Both the position numbers and the translations under genes were made by a program. From the NCBI GenBank assembly GCA_934462925.1, contig CAKSIT010000005.1:1-64000 (forward strand): a DNA stretch of 64,000 nt, in the 5' to 3' direction. The notes beneath the pieces were generated by a model that saw only the letters and a list, made by a program, of their open reading frames with translations, was not told the origin of the DNA and did no database searches. Within the stretch, counting starts at the first letter, position 1. Every line of letters begins with the position of its first letter. The stretch comes from an uncultured Oscillospiraceae bacterium. Its GTDB lineage: Bacteria; Bacillota; Clostridia; Oscillospirales; Ruminococcaceae. Shown here piece after piece: positions 43,463-49,681 of this stretch.

Positions 43463-43579
43463 AGCGCTTCTCACAGGTTCTACGAAAAAGCAGGCTTTCA
43501 GCGTATCTCCCGCGAAAGCCTGCCCATTGAGTACAGCTTCCCTGACAGGGACTCGCTGCTGTACGTTCTGTATCTTTAA
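43463..43579 (+). pseudogene. 3' remnant of a GNAT acetyltransferase gene
   Basis: The last 38 codons of an open frame read like the end of a GNAT N-acetyltransferase: SASHRFYEKAGFQRISRE followed by LPIEYSFPDRDSLLYVL. The FYEKAGF segment is the conserved acetyl-CoA-binding helix and strand of that fold. Nothing homologous precedes it: the upstream 70 bases are AT-rich and there is no ribosome site, so the 5' part of the gene is missing. Repeat element C and its duplicated hairpin follow directly, in the place of the old terminator. Confidence 0.6.
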
Positions 43580-43621
43580 CCGCGCCGCTAAAAGCAAAAC
43601 CACCTGCTCAGCGGGTGGTTT

Positions 43622-43810
43622 CTGACCGTCGAAAAACCCCCATACGGGGGTTTTCCGACGGGACATCCGCACTGCGCGCACGGTTTGACGGCTTGCCGCC
43701 AAACCGCACACTTGTGCGGATAGAAGTGTTTTTTGCCTCGGGAAGCCCGAGGCAAAAAAGTTATTTCAAAGCCCGCATACGCGGGCAAAATGGACTTTTT
43801 CGACAGACTG
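43622..43810 (+). mobile_element. Hairpin-rich repeat element, copy C (long form)
   Basis: A 189-bp copy almost identical to copy B, including the extra apical hairpin GGTTTG/CAAACC. It lies between two 25-bp copies of a terminator hairpin with stem AAACCACC (43597-43621 and 43811-43835) that differ at one loop position. The right copy keeps the T-run. Confidence 0.8.
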
Positions 43811-43842
43811 AAACCACCTGCTCGGCGGGTGGTTTCGTTTTT
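43811..43842. terminator. Terminator between the GNAT remnant and the aro operon (right-hand duplicate)
   Basis: Stem AAACCACC/GGTGGTTT followed by CGTTTTTATT on the plus strand. It sits just after the convergent minus-strand DUF4364-like gene and could stop transcription from both sides. Confidence 0.6.
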
Positions 43843-44383
43843 ATTCAAAGAATTTGTCCAAATAGTCCTCAAAGCTCTGCGGGGAGGACTTTATCCTGCT
43901 TTTTATCTCGTCTGCGCGCTCTGCGCTGTCGGTGTGTACCTTAAGGAAGTACTTTTCGCGGCCGCTTGCCTCGTCGCGCACGGTTATGCCGAGCGTGCAG
44001 CTGCCGTCCGCGCTTTTTGCATAGCGCACCTCAAGGCGGCAGTCGCGGCGGATAGCGTCGCGGGTGTATACGCGCACGGCCTCCTCAAACAGCTTTTCGC
44101 GCAGCGACGCGGGCAAGGTGTTTTCAAACTCCTTTGCAGCCTTCACGCCGAGCGCGGTGTTCGCGTACACGGTCTGACCGTTCACCTCCTGCGAGGTGCA
44201 GAGCCTTTGCGTGATATCGTCTAGCGCGGCGGACATATCAAAGTAGTTCACCGCGTCCTCGTAGGACGATATTTCGAGCAGCTGCTCGCGGCTAAGCGGG
44301 CAGCCTAGCGCATAAATCAGGTGACAGACAAGTATCTGTATCTCGCTTTTGTCCTCTATCCTTATGCGCGGGGTTTCAACCAT
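43841..44383 (-). CDS. DUF4364-like protein
   Basis: A 180-residue protein that resembles the DUF4364 family of clostridial winged-helix-like proteins: an N-terminal helical part (KSEIQILVCHLIYALGCPLS) then a C-terminal mixed region. I recognise the family only by general pattern, so treat the label with care. The ATG at 44383 has GGAGG eight bases upstream and overlaps the aroC stop by eight bases, making it the last gene of the aroBAC operon. Its role there is unknown; a regulator is one possibility. Confidence 0.55.
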   Translation of the reverse strand: MVETPRIRIEDKSEIQILVCHLIYALGCPLSREQLLEISSYEDAVNYFDMSAALDDITQRLCTSQEVNGQTVYANTALGVKAAKEFENTLPASLREKLFEEAVRVYTRDAIRRDCRLEVRYAKSADGSCTLGITVRDEASGREKYFLKVHTDSAERADEIKSRIKSSPQSFEDYLDKFFE

Positions 44384-45479
44384 TTTGCATACCTCCAAGC
44401 CCTTGCCCGTTCATTGCGGAAACAAGCGCGATATTGAGCGCCGCCTCAACGCACGGAACAGCCCTTACAACAACGCACGGGTCGTGCCTGCCCTTTATTA
44501 CAAGCTGCTCGGGTGTGAGCGCCTTGAAATCGACCGACTGCTGCGGCCTTGCGATAGACGGCGTAGGCTTGAACGCCGCGCGGAATATCAGCGGCATTCC
44601 CGAGCTTATCCCGCCGAGTATCCCGCCGTGGTTGTTGGTGAGCGTTCTTACAGCCTCGCCGTCAAGCGTGAACGGGTCGTTGTTCTCGCTGCCGAAAAGC
44701 TCCGCGCAGCCGAACCCGTTGCCGAACTCTATGCCCTTTACCGCGGGAATAGCAAACACCAGCTGCGAAATGACGTTTTCAAGCCCGTCCATCATAGGCG
44801 AGCCTATGCCTGCGGGCAGCCCGACTGCGGCACACTCGACAATGCCGCCCACGCTGTCAAGGCTTTCGCGCGCGGAATTTATAACGGCGCGCATTTCCTG
44901 CTCAGCGCCGTCCGTAAGCACGGGGAAGCTGCGCGCCTTTACCGCTTCAAGGGTCTGCGCGTCAACGCTTACAGGGTCGAAAGGAACGTCTGTAACGTTC
45001 CTGATACGCGTGATGTGCGCGCCCGTTGTTATGCCGCGGTGCGCAAGTATCTGCGCGCAGACAGCGCCCGCAAAGCACAGCGGGGCGGTTATTCTGCCCG
45101 AAAAATGCCCGCCGCCGCGCGGGTCGTTCGCGCCGCTGTAGCGCACATAGCCCGTGTAGTCCGCGTGAGCGGGGCGCGCAATGTGTGAAATGTTGCCGTA
45201 GTCCTGCGAGTGCTGGTCGGCGTTGTATATTACGGCGGCAAGGGGAGTACCCGTGGTAGCGCCGTTGTATACGCCCGAAAGTATCTCGGGCAGGTCCTTT
45301 TCGGAGCGCGTGGTGCTTGTCCCGTCCTTGCGTGGCGCGCGGCGCGCCATAAAGGCGAGTATCTGCTCCATGTCGAGCTTTTCGCCGGCGGGCAGGTCGT
45401 CGATAACAACGCCGATGCCCCTGCCGTGGCTCTCGCCGAAAATTGATACGGAAATACCGCCCTTAAAGCATGACGACAT
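44376..45479 (-). CDS. aroC: Chorismate synthase
   Basis: Converts EPSP to chorismate with reduced FMN, the last step of the shikimate pathway. The 367-residue protein has the family signatures GESHGRGIGVVIDDLPAG near residues 15-32, the GGGHFSGRITAP region and the late GGISSGMP. The ATG at 45479 is preceded by GGAGGTG and overlaps the aroA end by 17 bases. Length is normal. Confidence 0.95.
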   Translation of the reverse strand: MSSCFKGGISVSIFGESHGRGIGVVIDDLPAGEKLDMEQILAFMARRAPRKDGTSTTRSEKDLPEILSGVYNGATTGTPLAAVIYNADQHSQDYGNISHIARPAHADYTGYVRYSGANDPRGGGHFSGRITAPLCFAGAVCAQILAHRGITTGAHITRIRNVTDVPFDPVSVDAQTLEAVKARSFPVLTDGAEQEMRAVINSARESLDSVGGIVECAAVGLPAGIGSPMMDGLENVISQLVFAIPAVKGIEFGNGFGCAELFGSENNDPFTLDGEAVRTLTNNHGGILGGISSGMPLIFRAAFKPTPSIARPQQSVDFKALTPEQLVIKGRHDPCVVVRAVPCVEAALNIALVSAMNGQGLGGMQNG

Positions 45480-46689
45480 CGAACTCACCTCCAAGCGCGC
45501 GAAAATCCTCAAAGAACGTGGGGTAGCTCTTTGCAACGCATTCGGCGTTGGTTATGGTAAGCGGCTCTGTGCAGCGCTGCGAGGCGATTGCAAGCGACAT
45601 TGCGATACGGTGGTCGTTATAGCTGTCGCAAACGCCTCCCGAAATGGTCTTAACGCCCTCAATGTCAAGGTAGTCGTCGCCCGCGGTGACTTTTGCGCCA
45701 AGCAGGTTAAGCGAGGCGGAGATAGCCTCAAGGCGGTCGCACTCCTTTATGCGCAGGCGCTTGCAGCCCGTAATATGCGAGGGGCTGTCGGCAAACGCGG
45801 CGAGAACGGTGAGTATCGGCACAAGGTCGGGGATATCCGACGCGTCTATGTCGAAGCCTGTGTAGTTGCTGCCGATAGTCAGCATTTTGTCGATTATGTC
45901 GAACACCGCGCGGTCGCCCTGTACGCTCGCGGGGTTCAGTCCGAGAAGCTCAATGCTGCTGCCAAGCTTATTTGCAACCGCAAAGAACGCCGCCTGCGAG
46001 CAGTCGCCCTCCACGGTGTATTCGCACGGCTTGTATTGCTGTACGCCCTTGACAGAGTAGTTGCCGTTGAACTCGAGCGTTTCTATGCCAAAGCTCTGCA
46101 TACATCTCACCGTAATGTCCGCATACGGCTTTGACTGAAGCGGCGAGGTGAGTATGATGGTGCTTGCGCCCTCCATAAGCGGCATGGCGAACAGCAGTCC
46201 CGTAATGAACTGCGAGGATATGTCGCCAGTAACGGGATACTGCCCCGCAGAAAGCTTACCCTTGATATGGTAGGGCATAACGTCGCTTACAAACTCGACC
46301 CCGTGCTTCGGGAACTCGTCGATATACGGCGTGATGGGTCTTGTCGGGAGCTTTCCGCTGCCGTAAAAGGTAGCCTCAACGCCGAGCGCTGCGGCAATGG
46401 GTATAATAAACCGCAGGGTAGAACCCGACTCGCGGCAGTCTATCTCGACCTTTTCGGGCGGGTTCTCGATTCCCGTAACATAGGCCGTGCCGTTTTCAAT
46501 GCGTATCTTAGCGCCGAGCGCTTCGAGCGCGGCGCAGGTAGCGTCCGTGTCCTCGCAGCCGAGAACGTCGTTCACAACGCTTTCGCCGTGGGAGAGCGCT
46601 GCGCAGATAAGCGCGCGGTGTGAAATGCTCTTTGATGGCGGTACTTTTATGCTGCCTGACAGCGGGCGCGGTGTTATCTTTATGTTCAT
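45463..46689 (-). CDS. aroA: EPSP synthase (3-phosphoshikimate 1-carboxyvinyltransferase)
   Basis: A 408-residue enzyme joining shikimate-3-phosphate and phosphoenolpyruvate. It shows PPSKSISHRALICAALS near residues 17-33, with the PEP-binding Lys and Arg, the SGSTLRFIIPIAAALG motif near residues 87-102, and the C-terminal YNDHRIAMSLAIA. The SGSTLRFIIP stretch, in place of the NAGTAMRP of class I enzymes, is in line with the class II enzymes common in Firmicutes. It lies five bases after aroB, in a compact operon. Confidence 0.95.
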   Translation of the reverse strand: MNIKITPRPLSGSIKVPPSKSISHRALICAALSHGESVVNDVLGCEDTDATCAALEALGAKIRIENGTAYVTGIENPPEKVEIDCRESGSTLRFIIPIAAALGVEATFYGSGKLPTRPITPYIDEFPKHGVEFVSDVMPYHIKGKLSAGQYPVTGDISSQFITGLLFAMPLMEGASTIILTSPLQSKPYADITVRCMQSFGIETLEFNGNYSVKGVQQYKPCEYTVEGDCSQAAFFAVANKLGSSIELLGLNPASVQGDRAVFDIIDKMLTIGSNYTGFDIDASDIPDLVPILTVLAAFADSPSHITGCKRLRIKECDRLEAISASLNLLGAKVTAGDDYLDIEGVKTISGGVCDSYNDHRIAMSLAIASQRCTEPLTITNAECVAKSYPTFFEDFRALGGEFDVVML

Positions 46690-46694
46690 AGCGT

Positions 46695-47744
46695 TCAGCC
46701 TTTCAAAAATTCCTTGTAGTCCTCAACGGAAAGCGCAACTGCGCCGCTCGTGCCTATATCGCTGCATATTACTATCTTAATGCCGTCCGCAAGGCGCTTT
46801 TTGTCGTGCAGGGAATATTCATACAGCACGTCGAGCGGAGCGGGGTCTGTAAGGGGCAGGCTGCATTTTTTCAGCAGCGCGTCAAGCCTGTCTGCAATAC
46901 CCGCAGCGCACATTCCCTTGCGCTCGGCAATATGCGTGAAAACGCTCATGCCGATAGCAACGGCGCACCCGTGGGTAAGTCCCGTGTAGTTGTAGTGCTT
47001 TTCTATCGCGTGCGCAAGCGTGTGTCCAAAGTTCAGCAGAACTCGCTCGCCCTTTTCGCGCTCGTCGTTTTCCACTACCTGCGCCTTGATTTCCACGCAG
47101 CGCTTTACTATGTCGGTGATGTTCGCCTTTATGTCGCCCTTTTCAAGCAGCTCGAAAAGCTCGCGCGACTTTATCATGCCGTACTTTACTACCTCAGCCA
47201 TGCCGTCCGCAAAAAACTGGGGCGTGAGCGTGTCGAGCGCCTGCGTGTCGCATATAACCAGCCGCGGCTGATAAAACGCGCCGACAAGGTTCTTTCCACC
47301 CGCTATATCGACCGCGGTCTTACCGCCAACGGAGCTGTCTACCTGCGCCAAAAGCGACGTCGGTATCTGCACAAAGTCTATTCCGCGCATATAGGTAGCC
47401 GCGGCAAAGCCCGCCGTATCGCCAACGACTCCGCCGCCGAGCGCAACTATAATATCCGAGCGCGTAAAGCTCTTTTCGGCAAGAAAATCGTATATTTCAA
47501 GCAGCGTTTTGTGGCACTTTGAAGCCTCGCCGTGCGGGAACACAAACTTTTCTGTGCTGAAGCCCGAGGCTTCAAGCGAGCGAATGACGCGGGCGCTGTA
47601 CAGCGCGTCCACGTTGTCGTCGGTGATGATAGCGGCGCGGCGTCCTCTGACCGCCTGCGAGATAAGCTCTCCTGCGCTGTCGAGAATGCCTTTGTCTATA
47701 TGTATATCGTATTTTACGCTTGCGTTGACAGTGACCTTTTGCAT
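46695..47744 (-). CDS. aroB: 3-dehydroquinate synthase
   Basis: A 349-residue NAD- and zinc-dependent enzyme making 3-dehydroquinate from DAHP. Motifs: IVALGGGVVGDTAGFAAATY near residues 94-113, the QIPTSLLAQVDSSVGGKTAVD segment with the conserved Lys, DGMAEVVKYGMIK with the zinc Glu, and LNFGHTLAHAIE with the zinc His. First gene of the aro operon, with its own consensus promoter about 55 bases upstream. Confidence 0.96.
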   Translation of the reverse strand: MQKVTVNASVKYDIHIDKGILDSAGELISQAVRGRRAAIITDDNVDALYSARVIRSLEASGFSTEKFVFPHGEASKCHKTLLEIYDFLAEKSFTRSDIIVALGGGVVGDTAGFAAATYMRGIDFVQIPTSLLAQVDSSVGGKTAVDIAGGKNLVGAFYQPRLVICDTQALDTLTPQFFADGMAEVVKYGMIKSRELFELLEKGDIKANITDIVKRCVEIKAQVVENDEREKGERVLLNFGHTLAHAIEKHYNYTGLTHGCAVAIGMSVFTHIAERKGMCAAGIADRLDALLKKCSLPLTDPAPLDVLYEYSLHDKKRLADGIKIVICSDIGTSGAVALSVEDYKEFLKG

Positions 47745-47796
47745 GTTTCAGTCCTCCGTTCGCTCAGATGAGCATAATTATTCATAATACATTTTG

Positions 47797-47825
47797 ATTT
47801 TACAATACTTTGTCCGAATTGTCAA
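47797..47825 (-). promoter_or_regulatory. Promoter of the aroBAC operon
   Basis: Minus-strand TTGACA, a 17-base spacer and TAAAAT, 53 bases before the aroB ATG. Confidence 0.75.
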
Positions 47826-48008
47826 TAGATAAAATTGTTTTTTGTTGATTTTAACCAACCTGTTGAAAACTTATTCCTGCATTGGGCGCTAGTATTGGGC
47901 ATAATACAGCCGTTTGTCGGCATTTTTAGAAATCCGCGCAGGCAGAGAGCGTGTTTCCTCAATTTTATTGAACTGTTAAATATTCTCAAAAAAGCTTTTC
48001 GACATATA

Positions 48009-48037
48009 TTGACTTACTATGACAAAAGTAGTATAAT
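48009..48037 (+). promoter_or_regulatory. Promoter reading through repeat element D
   Basis: TTGACT, a 17-base spacer and TATAAT. The predicted start, near 48044, lies just before repeat element D, so the leader of the 48307 gene would contain the whole element. Confidence 0.65.
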
Positions 48038-48050
48038 AAACATATAACAA

Positions 48051-48258
48051 CAGTCTGTCGAAAAAGTCAATTTTGCCCATGTATGCGGGTTTTGAAATAA
48101 CTTTTTTGCCTCGGGCTAAAGGTGACTGCCTCGACCCGGCTGAGGCAAAAAACACTTCTATCCGCACAAGTGTGTAAGCGACGCTACGCTTACGCAGCCG
48201 TGCGCGCTGTGCGGATGACCCGTAGGAAAACCCCGTATGGGGGTTTTCCTACGGTCTG
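48051..48258 (-). mobile_element. Hairpin-rich repeat element, copy D (inverted, diverged)
   Basis: A 208-bp copy in the opposite orientation to A-C. The outer stems are conserved, but the apical parts of two hairpins are replaced: the second stem-loop carries GTAAGCG/CGCTTAC and the third has an added 20 bases. No flanking terminator hairpin is seen here, so this copy entered a different kind of site or its flank has decayed. It accounts for most of the gap between aroB (47744) and the next gene (48307). Confidence 0.75.
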
Positions 48259-48306
48259 ATATCAAATGCTTTTTCAAAAAGCACGTCCTGTTGGAGGAAA
48301 ATTACC

Positions 48307-48606
48307 ATGTCAAAAGAGTTTGACGAAATATCACACGAAACCATAATGCGCGACCTGTACTCTGAGCATAAGGTAAGCAATATGCTCGGGATAATGCACG
48401 CCGTATGGGTGGGCGACAAATCGGAGGAGTGCGTTGCCCGTATCAAAGAGCTTACACAGTCCAATGAAAGCGACCACTATTCCTCGGTAACGGTGGGAAG
48501 CTACGCCGTCGCGGCGCTCGACCTGCTCAAAATTGAGCGGTACAAGGGCGAGGACTCCGTTATCCGAAAGCTCATAAAAACAAAGCTTGCCAAGGACCTA
48601 AAGTGA
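48307..48606 (+). CDS. Small protein of unknown function
   Basis: A 99-residue, charged, soluble protein that I do not recognise. It is mostly helical by composition, with no signal peptide, membrane segment or cysteine-rich motif apart from a single Cys. The start is well supported: TTGGAGG lies nine bases before the ATG. Its promoter is at 48009-48037, and a 260-base leader made mainly of repeat element D separates the two. The end overlaps the convergent rlmN gene by nine bases. Confidence 0.7.
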   Translation: MSKEFDEISHETIMRDLYSEHKVSNMLGIMHAVWVGDKSEECVARIKELTQSNESDHYSSVTVGSYAVAALDLLKIERYKGEDSVIRKLIKTKLAKDLK

Positions 48607-49620
48607 CCCTGCGGAATGCTCCGCGCTCAGCTGACCGCACGCGGCGTCTAAGCCGCTGCCAAATTCGCGGCGCATTGTGACTGAAACGTTGTGCTTTTTC
48701 AGCACATCGTAAAACGCCATAATACGCTCGCGCGGGCTTGCGGAAAAGCCGCCCTGCGTTTCGTTGTAGGGTATGATGTTTACATAGAACTTCCGCGCGC
48801 CGATAAGCTCTGCGAGCTGCCGCGCGTGTTCGGGGGAATCGTTGACGCCGTTTAGCATGACGTATTCAAGAGCTGCGCGGCGGTTTGTTTTTTGCGTGTA
48901 GTACTCTGCCGCAGGGATAAGCTGCGAGAGGGGATAGGCGCGGTTTATCGGCATAAGAGAGCTTCTGAGCGCGTCGTTTGGCGCGTGCAGGCTTATCGCA
49001 AGGTTGCACGGGTGCGGAAGGTCTGCGTACTCGTATATTTTCGGCGCTATTCCGCAGGTGGAAACCGTTACGTGCCGCTCGCCGAGTTCAAGCCCCTTTC
49101 CCGCAGTTACTATCTCGCAGAAGCCGCGCACCGCGTCAAAGTTGTCGAACGGCTCGCCGATACCCATGACCGATACGCCGTTTATTTTCACGCCAAATTC
49201 GCGCGAGAGCGCCAGCACCTGCCCTACGATTTCAGCGCTTGTAAGAGAGCGCTGTTTTTTTAGCTTTCCGCTGCGGCAGAACGCGCAGCCCATAGAACAG
49301 CCCACCTGTGTTGAAACGCACGCAAACGCGCCGAAGCGCTGCCGCATAAGCACCGCTTCAACGTAGTCGCCGCCGAGGTCCAGCAGGAGCTTTGCGGCGT
49401 CCTCGCTTTCACGGCGCTCCACAACGCGCGGCAGCTCGTCCGTGAAGCTTTCCGTAAGCTTGTTCGTCACGCGCTCCGACAGCCCAAGGGCGTTCAGCGG
49501 CAGCGCGCGCCTGTATATGCCGTCGAAAACGATATCCGCCTTTGCGGGGTTTTCGCCGCAGGCGCTGAAGTATTCGCGCAGCGCCGCGGGCGTCATGCCG
49601 TATATGTTTGTCTTTTCCAT
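48598..49620 (-). CDS. rlmN: 23S rRNA (adenine2503-C2)-methyltransferase
   Basis: A 340-residue radical SAM enzyme that methylates A2503 of 23S rRNA. The CxxxCxxC motif lies in STQVGCSMGCAFCRSG near residues 103-118, followed by RSLTSAEIVGQVL, VSVMGIGEPFDNFD, the ISLHAPND strand and the C-terminal VTMRREFGSGLDAACGQL with the catalytic Cys. The GIGEPFDN segment replaces the more usual GMGEPLLN. Length is typical. Confidence 0.93.
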   Translation of the reverse strand: MEKTNIYGMTPAALREYFSACGENPAKADIVFDGIYRRALPLNALGLSERVTNKLTESFTDELPRVVERRESEDAAKLLLDLGGDYVEAVLMRQRFGAFACVSTQVGCSMGCAFCRSGKLKKQRSLTSAEIVGQVLALSREFGVKINGVSVMGIGEPFDNFDAVRGFCEIVTAGKGLELGERHVTVSTCGIAPKIYEYADLPHPCNLAISLHAPNDALRSSLMPINRAYPLSQLIPAAEYYTQKTNRRAALEYVMLNGVNDSPEHARQLAELIGARKFYVNIIPYNETQGGFSASPRERIMAFYDVLKKHNVSVTMRREFGSGLDAACGQLSAEHSAGSL

Positions 49621-49634
49621 TATGACCTCACAAT

Positions 49635-49674
49635 AGTCCCCCCGAGCGCAAGCGCCGCACGGAGGGACTTGTTT
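49635..49674. terminator. Hairpin between the GH2 gene and rlmN
   Basis: Stem AGTCCCCCCG/CGGAGGGACT with a 15-base loop, between two minus-strand genes. The T-rich tail (TGTTTT) is on the plus strand only, so its termination role for the GH2 gene is doubtful. Confidence 0.35.
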
Positions 49675-49681
49675 TCTGCGA

